A DNA stretch of 11,346 bases from Anaerolineaceae bacterium. GTDB lineage: Bacteria > Chloroflexota > Anaerolineae > Anaerolineales > Anaerolineaceae. The stretch spans positions 1 through 11,346 of the forward strand of contig DMDF01000205.1 of assembly GCA_003446605.1 (NCBI GenBank), given 5' to 3'. Under the pieces are notes generated by a model. The model made no database searches. It worked only from the letters and a program-made list of their open reading frames with translations, and had not been told where the DNA came from. Position 1 is the first letter of the stretch. Each line of letters opens with the position of its first letter. The translations under genes and the position numbers were made by a program. Below, in pieces: positions 1 to 7,106 of this stretch.

Positions 1-370
1 TGATTTCCAACACATCTTCAACCGTGTTAAAAGCCCAACCAATGGGACTGACCCGTAACGCCGAACCATTTCCATAGCTATGATAAGGTTCCTTCTTAGA
101 ACCTGATAACCAGCGCATAAAATTATTACCATAGCCTCGATCGGGGTAGCGATTACCCAGATCCCATATCTCTTCAGCGAACGTTCCACCCTGCAGTAGC
201 GCGCTGGCAACCGCAATGGTCAGTACTGTATCATCCGTGAAGAAACAATCATCATGCAACAATTCAAAATCAGTCGTCTTGACCGGATGCCATTCGTAGC
301 GTGAGCCGATGATATCCCCTGCGATTGCCCCTAATAACACAATTGGTTGAGACTTGCTTCGTTTTTCCAT
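1..370 (-). CDS. ADP-ribosylglycohydrolase family protein (DraG-like), N-terminal part, truncated by window edge
   Basis: This family removes ADP-ribose from proteins or small molecules using a binuclear metal centre, in the cytoplasm. Translating the minus strand from the ATG at 370 gives 123 residues with no stop before the edge. It opens with the family signature GAIAGDIIGSRYE at residues 14-26. FFTDDT at 43-48 follows, where the TDD residues are metal ligands in characterised members, and then YGNGSALRVSP near residues 97-107, matching the conserved GNGSxMR-type motif. The remaining part, with the C-terminal metal-binding aspartates, lies outside the window, so activity cannot be judged. 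The gene diverges from the sugar transporter cluster across 330 bases. No strong ribosome binding site precedes the ATG; the upstream ATG at about 386 is followed almost at once by a stop. Family assignment is firm; substrate is unknown. Confidence 0.85.
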   Translation of the reverse strand, partial: MEKRSKSQPIVLLGAIAGDIIGSRYEWHPVKTTDFELLHDDCFFTDDTVLTIAVASALLQGGTFAEEIWDLGNRYPDRGYGNNFMRWLSGSKKEPYHSYGNGSALRVSPIGWAFNTVEDVLEI

Positions 371-552
371 ATACCTATTCTAATACATCCTGGTCATTCA
401 TAGTTGCCTAATATACAATATCGCCACTAAAATGGAAGTTCTTCCCTAAAAGAATACTGTTTTTCTCGTGAAAAACATGTATACTGGATTATGGTAATAA
501 GTATCCTATTGATGCTTTATGTACTGCCACAAAAGACAAATCGTCTCTTCTT

Positions 553-582
553 TTTACAAATCCCATTCATTGGTTCTACAAT
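553..582 (+). promoter_or_regulatory. Candidate sigma-70 promoter for the sugar-uptake cluster
   Basis: TTTACA at 553-558 (5 of 6 to the -35 consensus) and TACAAT at 577-582 (5 of 6 to the -10 consensus) are separated by 18 bases. Transcription would begin near 589, about 110 bases before the lipoprotein start and just ahead of the inverted repeat at 595-616. This is a reading by eye; in AT-rich DNA such matches also arise by chance. Confidence 0.45.
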
Positions 583-594
583 CGCGACTTAACT

Positions 595-616
595 ATTGTC
601 TTAATCTAAGAACAAT
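595..616. promoter_or_regulatory. Inverted repeat at the predicted transcription start, possible operator
   Basis: ATTGTCTTA and TAAGAACAAT form 9-bp arms around the triplet ATC, with one unpaired A in the right arm. The site starts about 6 bases after the predicted transcription start, where a repressor commonly binds. Sugar-uptake operons of this type are often controlled by LacI-family repressors, but the motif does not have the typical central CG of LacI-family operators, so the regulator is unknown. It could also form a weak 5' UTR hairpin. Confidence 0.4.
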
Positions 617-630
617 ATAAATTTTATATT
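614..630. promoter_or_regulatory. Perfect AT-only palindrome in the 5' leader
   Basis: AATATAAA-T-TTTATATT is a perfect palindrome with 8-bp arms around one central base. It shares three bases with the inverted repeat to its left and ends two bases before a strong Shine-Dalgarno sequence at 633-638. It may be a second operator or a weak leader hairpin. Because it contains only A and T, chance is a real alternative. Confidence 0.3.
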
Positions 631-700
631 AGAGGAGGTGAAATCCAGAACAATTGAACCATACTTTGCATCAAATTCCTAAATTTTTGAGGAGAGAAAA

Positions 701-1918
701 ATGAAAAAACTTCGAATTGTATTAATTTTTAGCATCCTTGCATTGGCTTTTGCTGCATGCAGCCAAGGTGCAGAAGTACCTACCGATGAGTTGACCATTC
801 AATTGTGGACCCAGGAAGGTGAATCTGACAATGCTCTTCAATATGTTACCAGCCTGACAGATGCCTTTACCACCATGTATCCAAACATCACCTTCGAAGT
901 GGTGCAGAAGGATACTGAGACTCTACGTGAGGATTTCCAGACCGCTAGTTTAGCTGGGGCAGCACCCGATTTACTGTGGACCGTAAGTGACCATGCTGGA
1001 CCATTTACAACCGCGGGCATCATCCAGCCCGTTGATGATTATTTCGACATGGATATCTATGTACCAAGTGTTGTCATGAACGGTCAAACCTGGGGCGTTC
1101 CGATCTCAAGCGGCAATCACCTGATGCTGTACTACAACAAAGCATTAATCGCCGAACCCCCTGCGGATACAGATGAATTAATCGCAAAAGCGCAAGAACT
1201 TACCAGCGGTGACCAATATGGTATTGTCTATAATATGACAGAACCTTTCTGGCTGGCGCCATGGTTAGGCGGTTTTGATGGTAGTGTCTTCGCCGAAGAT
1301 GGCGTCACACCCACCCTCAATACCCAAGCTATGATCGACACCTTGCAGTTTATGTATGATCTGAAATTCACCTATGGGGTAATTCCCGAATCGGTCGATT
1401 ATGATACAGCCGATACCTTGTTCAAGGAAGGCAAAGCTGCCATGCTGATCAATGGTGACTGGTCATTGGGTGGTTACCAAGAGCTGTTGGGTGAAGATTT
1501 CGGTGTTGCTCCCATCCCGATGGTCACTTCAACCGGGAAATATCCGGCACCATACACCTCCGGGAAGTATTTCATGTTCCCGAAGGATCTTTCAGGCGCA
1601 AAATTGGATGCAGTCGTTAAGTTCGTGGAATTTGCAACCAACGAAGAGAATCAGCTCAACCAGCTCAATACTCTAAAACGATTGCCCGGCTTGAAGGCAG
1701 TTTTAGATAATGAAGCAATCGCCAGCGATCCCATCCTGGCTGGTTCAGCCAAACAGATGAGCTATGGAGTACCCATGCCTTCTGTTGTTGAAATGCGTTG
1801 CATCTGGGATGCTATCAAACCAGAACAAAACCTGGTTTTGGCGGGCAATGAAACACCCGTTGATGCGGCTGCAGCCATGCAAAGTGCAGCAGAAGCCTGC
1901 ATATTACAACTTGAGTAA
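701..1918 (+). CDS. ABC transporter sugar-binding lipoprotein (MalE-like, extracellular solute-binding family 1)
   Basis: Extracytoplasmic receptor that captures a sugar, here probably maltodextrin, and hands it to the two permeases encoded next. The 405-residue product begins with a charged MKK, a hydrophobic core and the lipobox F17-A18-A19-C20, so it should be cleaved before Cys20 and lipid-anchored; Phe at -3 is less usual than Leu. The mature part has the layout of family 1 binding proteins: an early LTIQLWTQEG strand, then PDLLW, then WGVPISSGNHLMLYYNKAL in the hinge region, then GKAAMLINGDWSLGGY, with aromatic residues suited to stacking on sugar rings. Length is normal for the family. 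The start is supported by GAGGAGA at 689-695, five bases before the ATG. Two stop codons follow in quick succession, then a terminator-like hairpin that should make this gene more abundant in mRNA than the permeases. The maltodextrin substrate is inferred from the GH57 and GH13 neighbours. Confidence 0.9.
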   Translation: MKKLRIVLIFSILALAFAACSQGAEVPTDELTIQLWTQEGESDNALQYVTSLTDAFTTMYPNITFEVVQKDTETLREDFQTASLAGAAPDLLWTVSDHAGPFTTAGIIQPVDDYFDMDIYVPSVVMNGQTWGVPISSGNHLMLYYNKALIAEPPADTDELIAKAQELTSGDQYGIVYNMTEPFWLAPWLGGFDGSVFAEDGVTPTLNTQAMIDTLQFMYDLKFTYGVIPESVDYDTADTLFKEGKAAMLINGDWSLGGYQELLGEDFGVAPIPMVTSTGKYPAPYTSGKYFMFPKDLSGAKLDAVVKFVEFATNEENQLNQLNTLKRLPGLKAVLDNEAIASDPILAGSAKQMSYGVPMPSVVEMRCIWDAIKPEQNLVLAGNETPVDAAAAMQSAAEACILQLE

Positions 1919-1937
1919 TAGCTAGTCAAGTGCAAAC

Positions 1938-1971
1938 GATGGAACCGGAAAAATCCGGTTCCATCATTTTT
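1938..1971 (+). terminator. Strong intrinsic-terminator-like hairpin between binding-protein and permease genes
   Basis: GATGGAACCGGA (1938-1949) and TCCGGTTCCATC (1954-1965) are perfect 12-bp arms around an AAAA loop, followed by A and then five T at 1967-1971. It lies about 20 bases after the lipoprotein stop, with no obvious new promoter before the permease gene. It therefore most likely acts as a partial terminator or 3' stabiliser that raises binding-protein mRNA over permease mRNA, as known for malE-malF type junctions. Confidence 0.85.
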
Positions 1972-2013
1972 CATCAGAAAATAGCATTCTTACCATCAAA
2001 GGAGGCTTACAAC

Positions 2014-3018
2014 ATGTTCAACTTTGATGCTTTCTTAAAAAGCTTATCGGAAATTGGCTCTACTATTCTGGTAGTCGTTCTCATCGTTGTTGTGCTTGAA
2101 GCTTTGTTATATCTAATTTTGGTCAAATGGTTGAAAGTCAAGAATGCACTCGTTTATATGCTGGTCTCACCGGCAATTCTTGGCTTGCTCTTGTTGCAGA
2201 TATATCCACTTCTATGGGAAGGGTATATCTCCATGACCAATATGAGCCTTAGCCATTTCTTTAACTATTCTTTCATTGGTTTACGAAATTATGTGCGGGT
2301 CTTTACCGAACCTGTCCTTAAACAGGTAACATTCTTACCCTTATTATGGCGCACGATTCTATGGACTCTTATTAATGTTTTTTTCCATGTCACAGGTGGC
2401 ATGATCCTGGCGCTTTTGCTAAACCGAGATATGAAAATGCGCGGTGTTTATCGTATGTTCATTATTATCCCATGGGCACTCCCACAAGTTGTGGCAGCCA
2501 TGGCATGGCGTGGTGAGTTCAACTATGAGTACGGTTGGATCAACGTGATGCTGAAGCAAATAGGATTAACACCAGTCCAATGGATGACAAGCCCTACACC
2601 AAACTTTGCTGCCATGTGTCTAGTCAACATCTGGTTGGGTATCCCCTTTATGACCGTCATCTTCCTGGGTGGGCTGCAGAGTATTTCAGGTGAATTCTAC
2701 GAAGCTGCGGAGATGGATGGCGCCAGTAACTGGCAAAAATTCTGGAAGATAACCCTGCCGATGATGAAGCCTATTATGACTCCGTCCATTATCCTTGGAA
2801 CGGTATGGACATTTAACAACTTCAACATTCCATTCTTTATCAATCAATACGAGTTGGAAAGCAGTGATATTCTGGTTACTGCATTATTCCGAGCCGCTTT
2901 TGAGTACAATCGCTATGGGTTCTCGGCAGCATTTGCTTACGTTATCTTCTTCATCTTACTGATCTATTCCGCAATCTATGCAAAAACAACCGGAGCTTTG
3001 AAAGGAGTGAAGGACTAA
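2014..3018 (+). CDS. ABC sugar transporter permease, MalF-like
   Basis: Integral membrane subunit that pairs with the next gene product to form the sugar channel. From the ATG at 2014 it is 334 residues, starting MFNFDAFLKS, with hydrophobic segments near residues 17-37, 45-65, 110-136, 147-163, 200-220, 255-275 and 305-325. The cytoplasmic loop that docks the ATPase is intact: E230-A-A, G236, I246, L248-P249, which matches the EAA---G---------I-LP motif exactly. The frame stays open upstream to a GTG at 1930, but that start would lie in the terminator hairpin, whereas AAAGGAGG at 1999-2006 sits seven bases before the ATG at 2014. The stop overlaps the next start as TAATG, so translation is probably coupled. 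The extra N-terminal membrane segment resembles MalF-type subunits. Substrate is inferred from neighbours. Confidence 0.92.
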   Translation: MFNFDAFLKSLSEIGSTILVVVLIVVVLEALLYLILVKWLKVKNALVYMLVSPAILGLLLLQIYPLLWEGYISMTNMSLSHFFNYSFIGLRNYVRVFTEPVLKQVTFLPLLWRTILWTLINVFFHVTGGMILALLLNRDMKMRGVYRMFIIIPWALPQVVAAMAWRGEFNYEYGWINVMLKQIGLTPVQWMTSPTPNFAAMCLVNIWLGIPFMTVIFLGGLQSISGEFYEAAEMDGASNWQKFWKITLPMMKPIMTPSIILGTVWTFNNFNIPFFINQYELESSDILVTALFRAAFEYNRYGFSAAFAYVIFFILLIYSAIYAKTTGALKGVKD

Positions 3019-3938
3019 TGACTATTAACAATCCAACTTATGACAGTAGCGTTGAAAAACCCCAAAAGACAAAAGCCAGAAAGAAATCCTTCTTTCATGC
3101 CAATCGTGGTGACAGTACCTTCAAACGTACCATCATCCATATCATCTTGATCGGGTATTGTTTGATTTCAGTTTACCCACTACTGCGCATTTTCAGCGTA
3201 TCCTTGCGCCCGGGCAACCGTGTTCTTTCCACCGATCTTTCCATCATCCCTCCAGATGCCACATTTGAAAATTATCGCATTGTGCTCTTTGAGCAGGGAT
3301 TGTTGCAATGGATATGGAACAGTATTGCTGTCACCGTCACGACAGCCATCATTGGCTTGATCATTGCCGCTACCTCAGCCTACGCTTTTTCGCGCTATAA
3401 ATTTAAAGGGAGGAGCACGCTGTTGATCTACCTCCTGACAACGCAGATGATCCCAACAGCTATGTTGATGGTTCCTCTATATATTTTGGCAATCAAATTG
3501 AATATGATCGGTACATACCGCGGGTTGATCATTGCTTATTCTGTCACATCTGTACCGTTTAGCATCTGGATATTAAAAGGGTACTACGATACGATTCCCA
3601 TTGAATTGGAGGAAGCAGCAATCATCGACGGTGCATCCCCTCTGCAAGCTTTTTTCAAGATTATTCTGCCGCTTTCCACTCCTGCCCTGGCGACCACCTT
3701 CCTATTTAACTTCAGCCAGGCATGGAATGAATTCCTGATAGCAAGGATCATCCTGGGTTCACAGGAATCCATTCTGACATGGCCATTGGGGTTAAACCGT
3801 TTGATGGGGCAGTATCTGGTGCAATGGGGTCAATATAACGCCGCGGCTATCATTGTTTCCATTCCGGTGATGATCCTGTTCTTATCAATGTCTAAATATA
3901 TGATTTCAGGACTAACTCTGGGTAGTGTGAAGGGTTAG
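3018..3938 (+). CDS. ABC sugar transporter permease, MalG-like
   Basis: Second membrane subunit of the same importer, 306 residues. The first 35 residues are polar and rich in Lys and Arg, consistent with a cytoplasmic N-terminus. About six membrane segments follow, beginning near residue 38. The ATPase-docking loop is E199-A-A, G205, I215, L217-P218, with the exact EAA motif spacing. The C-terminus, with SGLTLGSVKG, resembles the GLTAGAVKG ending common in MalG proteins. The ATG shares one base with the upstream stop (TAATG) and is preceded by an AAGGAG-type ribosome binding site inside the end of the previous gene, so the two permeases should be made in equal amounts. No ATPase gene follows; the next gene is a secreted glucan hydrolase. 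Confidence 0.92.
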   Translation: MTINNPTYDSSVEKPQKTKARKKSFFHANRGDSTFKRTIIHIILIGYCLISVYPLLRIFSVSLRPGNRVLSTDLSIIPPDATFENYRIVLFEQGLLQWIWNSIAVTVTTAIIGLIIAATSAYAFSRYKFKGRSTLLIYLLTTQMIPTAMLMVPLYILAIKLNMIGTYRGLIIAYSVTSVPFSIWILKGYYDTIPIELEEAAIIDGASPLQAFFKIILPLSTPALATTFLFNFSQAWNEFLIARIILGSQESILTWPLGLNRLMGQYLVQWGQYNAAAIIVSIPVMILFLSMSKYMISGLTLGSVKG

Positions 3939-3951
3939 CAAACAAACCAAC

Positions 3952-3990
3952 AATTCCCCACCTCATGTTCAAGGTGGGGAATTTATTTAA
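3952..3990 (+). terminator. Terminator-like hairpin between malG-like and GH57 genes
   Basis: AATTCCCCACCT (3952-3963) and AGGTGGGGAATT (3972-3983) are perfect 12-bp arms around an 8-base loop, followed by the T-rich but interrupted tract TATTTAAAT. Because the T run is broken, termination may be incomplete and allow read-through into the GH57 gene, whose ribosome binding site starts only about ten bases further on. No separate promoter for that gene could be recognised in the 68-base gap. Confidence 0.7.
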
Positions 3991-4006
3991 ATAAAGGAGA
4001 GAAGCC

Positions 4007-7000
4007 ATGGAAATGAAGAAAACCCTATTTTCCATATCCCTCATTGTTACCATGTTGCTGGCTGCCTGCAGCAATACTACTTCACAAACCACAACTGAAG
4101 AACCACAACGGCAATCATCCCCACAGGAAGAAATCCTATATTTGAACATCCTGTGGCACCAGCATCAACCTCTGTATTACAAGGATGAGGATGGTGTCTA
4201 TACACGACCATGGGTGCGGGTACATGCCACGAAGGATTACTACGATATGGCTGCTATTTTAAAGGAATATCCGGATGTGCATGCCACTTTTAACCTTACA
4301 CCCGTCCTCATGCGCCAATTGGATGATTTTGTAGAGAATGATGCTAAGGACCTGTATTGGGTGCTGGCTGAAATGCCAGCTGATCAGCTTACGGCAGATC
4401 AAAAAGAATTCATCCTGTCTCGCTTCTTTGACGCCAACTGGGATAACATCATCTACCGCTTCCCGCGCTACAAAGAGCTTCTGTTAAAACGAGGCGGCAC
4501 GGATGAAGCAGCCATTAGTGCAGCTATGGAAACCTACACAACCCAAGATTTTCTGGATCTGCAAGTGTGGTTCAATCTGGCATGGTTCGATCCGGATTTT
4601 CTCGCTCAAGAGCCATTGAAAACCCTGGTTGAAAAAGGGGAAGAATTCAGCGAAGAGGATAAACAAATCGTCTTTAGCGAAGTACGTAATGTGATGGCTG
4701 ACATCATTCCTCTCCACAAAGAAATGCAGGATAGCGGGCAGATCGAGGTCATCACCACTCCCTACGCTCACCCCATCCTGCCCTTGATCTACAATTCTGA
4801 TCTGGCAGCAGTTGGCAACCCCACCACGGACCTGCCAGAGCGCTTCTCATGGCCTAATGATGCCATTGCTCATTTAAGTAACAGCGTGACCATCTATGAA
4901 GAACATTTTGGGAAAAACCCCAACGGTTTATGGCCGGGTGAAGGTTCGGTTGCAGAAGATGTGGTTCCGCTGATCGCCGATGCTGGCTACAGCTGGATGG
5001 CAACCGGTGAACCCGTGCTGGCTGCATCGTTTGGGATGGCAAATTTCACCCGCGACAGCCATGAAACGGTGCAAGAAGCCGATGTTCTATACCGCCCTTA
5101 TTATGTGCAGGGTGCACAGGGCGATGCGGTGGCTATTTTCTTCAGGGATTGGACCCTTTCAGACAAAGTTGGCTTCACCTATTCTCAAACTCCCGGCGAA
5201 GAAGCCGCAGCCGATCTGATGCAGCGCCTGGAGAATATTCGTCAGCAATTGAAGGATGAAAATGTACAGGGAGCACACATTGTCAGCATTGTGCTGGATG
5301 GAGAGAATGCCTGGGAATACTATCCCAATGATGGCAAGGAATTTCTGCATGCGCTGTACCGCATGCTATCAGAAAGTGAAACCATTAAAACTGTCACTCC
5401 CTCGGAATATTTAGAGATGTTCCCCGAACAGCAGGAGATCGAAGATCTGTTCCCGGGAGCATGGTTCAGCGCCAACTATGACACCTGGATCGGGGAGGAT
5501 GAAGAGAATCAGGCATGGAACTATCTAGGTAAGGTACGCGACCATCTGGCAAAATATGACCTGACACAAAAACGAGAAGCCTCCGAGGAAGCAATCGCGC
5601 TGGCACAGGATTATATGTACTTGGCAGAGGGCTCGGACTGGTTCTGGTGGTATGGAGCTGACCAGGATTCCGGGCAAGATTCCTACTTTGACCTGGGTTT
5701 CCGCGAGTTGCTCAAGAAAGTGTATGAATCGCTGGGTGATGAGGTTCCTGCATTCCTGAGCGTACCCATTATCCCCCCCGCTGCGGTCGTACCTGATCAA
5801 TATCTTACTGCTCCTTCCACAGTGACCGTGGATGGGCAGGCAACTGCAGATGAGTGGTCAACTGCTGCAATATACAACAATTCAAAGCCAGGTGAAACAC
5901 TAACCAGCATGGCTGTCAGCATGGACGCATCCAATCTGTACATTCAGCTGGAGCTCTCTTCAGCGGATGCCATGCAGAATGGTTTCGATATTTATCTACG
6001 CATCCCAAAAATGGTCGAATACTACCCGTTCATGATGAATGAGAGCGGAAGCGATCAAATAGGAATAGCGGCTTCTCATTTGCTGCATGTAGCCCCTGTT
6101 GGTGAAAGCAGTTACCTCGTAGAAAACGAGACCTGGGTAGAAACAGACCTGACATGGACGGTTGCACAGCAAAACACGACCGTTGAGATCGCCATTCCCT
6201 TTGACCAGTTGGGAGAATTGGAAACAGGAGATGCCATTCTTATTAAAGCAATAGATCCCACTAATGTGGAGATATTCCCTGCGAGCGGTCCGGCTGAGAT
6301 CAGCCTGCTACAGATCGGCGCGTACACCAGTGCGATCGAGATCCAGGATCCCGAGGGTGACGATCACGGTCCGGGCAGCTACACCTATCCCAGCGACGCG
6401 GCTTTCCTCCCGCAGGTATTTGATATCAATACTTTTCAGGTTTCCTATAATGATAAATACGTGTTGTTCGATTTCACCTTTTTTGGTCAAATCACCAATC
6501 CTTGGGGATCAGGTGTTGATCTCTCGCTGCAAACAATGGACGTATACATTGATATGGATCCGGGAACGGGCAGCGGAACACGCCAGCTGCTGCCAGGTCG
6601 AAACCTGACCCTGGAGGAGGGCTTTGGTTGGGATATCGCCCTGTGGGCTGAGGGCTGGTACCCGGAGATTCTATCCCCTGACCCCACAACCAGCGAACCC
6701 ATGAATACCAACACCGAGATGAAGATCCTGGTTGATCCAGCTACCAATAAAGTAACCTTGCGCGTACCCCGAACGGTCTTCGGTGATTCCATGCCCGAGG
6801 ACTGGGCATTCAGTGCAATGGTGCTGAGCCAGGATGGTTACCCATCTCTGGGGGTGTGGCGGGTGCGAGACGTCAATCAAAACGCGGAACAATGGCGCCT
6901 GGGAGGTGCCCCCGCATCCTCTGGCAATCACACGCGCGTGGTGGATATGGTATGGTCGGTGGATGCCGAAGGCAGCCAGGAAGAGATGCTGGGCAACTTC

Positions 7001-7087
7001 ACCCCACTGGATAAAGGGCAATCGGAATTGACCATGCAAGATTATGCACTGATCCGCATGTTCAGTCTGCCAATCACAGCTGAATAA
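4007..7087 (+). CDS. Surface lipoprotein, GH57 amylopullulanase-like glycosidase with CBM9-like and glucodextranase C-terminal-like domains
   Basis: Predicted cell-surface alpha-glucan hydrolase of 1026 residues, feeding oligosaccharides to the transporter encoded just upstream. The lipobox L18-A19-A20-C21 predicts lipid anchoring, followed by a Ser/Thr/Gln-rich linker to about residue 42. GH57 conserved regions are intact: HQHQP at 51-55, TPYAHPILPL at 251-260, GLWPGEGSV at 307-315 with predicted nucleophile E312, and VLDGENAWEYY at 429-439 with predicted acid/base D431. The segment near 543-575 (SDWFWWYG, then YFDLGFRELL) matches the C-terminal helical part of amylopullulanase-type GH57 enzymes. 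Residues about 600-755 look like a CBM9-like beta-sandwich (VDG at 608-610, DEW at 615-617). Residues about 778-1020 resemble the C-terminal domain of glucodextranase, starting with DPEGDDHGPG at 781-790. An AAGGAGA ribosome binding site at 3994-4000 supports the ATG at 4007; ATG 4013 is an alternative. Whether it cuts alpha-1,4 bonds only or also alpha-1,6 cannot be told from sequence. Confidence 0.9.
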   Translation: MEMKKTLFSISLIVTMLLAACSNTTSQTTTEEPQRQSSPQEEILYLNILWHQHQPLYYKDEDGVYTRPWVRVHATKDYYDMAAILKEYPDVHATFNLTPVLMRQLDDFVENDAKDLYWVLAEMPADQLTADQKEFILSRFFDANWDNIIYRFPRYKELLLKRGGTDEAAISAAMETYTTQDFLDLQVWFNLAWFDPDFLAQEPLKTLVEKGEEFSEEDKQIVFSEVRNVMADIIPLHKEMQDSGQIEVITTPYAHPILPLIYNSDLAAVGNPTTDLPERFSWPNDAIAHLSNSVTIYEEHFGKNPNGLWPGEGSVAEDVVPLIADAGYSWMATGEPVLAASFGMANFTRDSHETVQEADVLYRPYYVQGAQGDAVAIFFRDWTLSDKVGFTYSQTPGEEAAADLMQRLENIRQQLKDENVQGAHIVSIVLDGENAWEYYPNDGKEFLHALYRMLSESETIKTVTPSEYLEMFPEQQEIEDLFPGAWFSANYDTWIGEDEENQAWNYLGKVRDHLAKYDLTQKREASEEAIALAQDYMYLAEGSDWFWWYGADQDSGQDSYFDLGFRELLKKVYESLGDEVPAFLSVPIIPPAAVVPDQYLTAPSTVTVDGQATADEWSTAAIYNNSKPGETLTSMAVSMDASNLYIQLELSSADAMQNGFDIYLRIPKMVEYYPFMMNESGSDQIGIAASHLLHVAPVGESSYLVENETWVETDLTWTVAQQNTTVEIAIPFDQLGELETGDAILIKAIDPTNVEIFPASGPAEISLLQIGAYTSAIEIQDPEGDDHGPGSYTYPSDAAFLPQVFDINTFQVSYNDKYVLFDFTFFGQITNPWGSGVDLSLQTMDVYIDMDPGTGSGTRQLLPGRNLTLEEGFGWDIALWAEGWYPEILSPDPTTSEPMNTNTEMKILVDPATNKVTLRVPRTVFGDSMPEDWAFSAMVLSQDGYPSLGVWRVRDVNQNAEQWRLGGAPASSGNHTRVVDMVWSVDAEGSQEEMLGNFTPLDKGQSELTMQDYALIRMFSLPITAE

Positions 7088-7106
7088 TGAAGGTAAAAAA
7101 GCACAT
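7088..7106. other. Convergent junction of GH57 and GH13 genes without visible terminator
   Basis: Only 19 bases separate the two stop codons. No hairpin with a T tract is visible for either direction, so the two transcripts may overlap at their 3' ends. Confidence 0.6.

Larger units (their letters stand above)
371..700. other. Divergent intergenic region (330 bp) without a convincing protein gene
   Basis: AT-rich spacer between the divergent ADP-ribosylglycohydrolase gene and the sugar-binding lipoprotein gene. Its left half holds two small inverted repeats: GGAAG-TT-CTTCC at 434-445, and 458-477 with 8-bp arms TGTTTTTC/GAAAAACA around a 4-base loop. Neither has a clear role. Its right half holds a candidate promoter (553-582), two abutting inverted repeats (595-630) and two Shine-Dalgarno sequences (633-638 and 689-695), all oriented toward the transporter cluster. 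No convincing minus-strand promoter was found for the left-hand gene. Confidence 0.7.

Noticed and set aside
434..445. GGAAGTTCTTCC short inverted repeat
   Set aside because: Five-base arms are too short to support an operator without conservation data.
458..477. 8-bp-arm inverted repeat as a terminator
   Set aside because: The stem is mostly A-T pairs, there is no T tract after it on either strand, and both flanking genes point away from it, so no transcript is expected to end there.
1930..2013. GTG-started extension of the MalF-like permease by 28 residues
   Set aside because: The start would fall at the terminator hairpin (1938-1971) with no ribosome binding site, while AAAGGAGG is correctly placed for ATG 2014, and the added residues are simply the translated hairpin.
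6671..7039. 122-codon minus-strand open frame opposite the GH57 C-terminal domain
   Set aside because: Shadow of a coding region with recognisable domain content; the peptide has no domain or signal.
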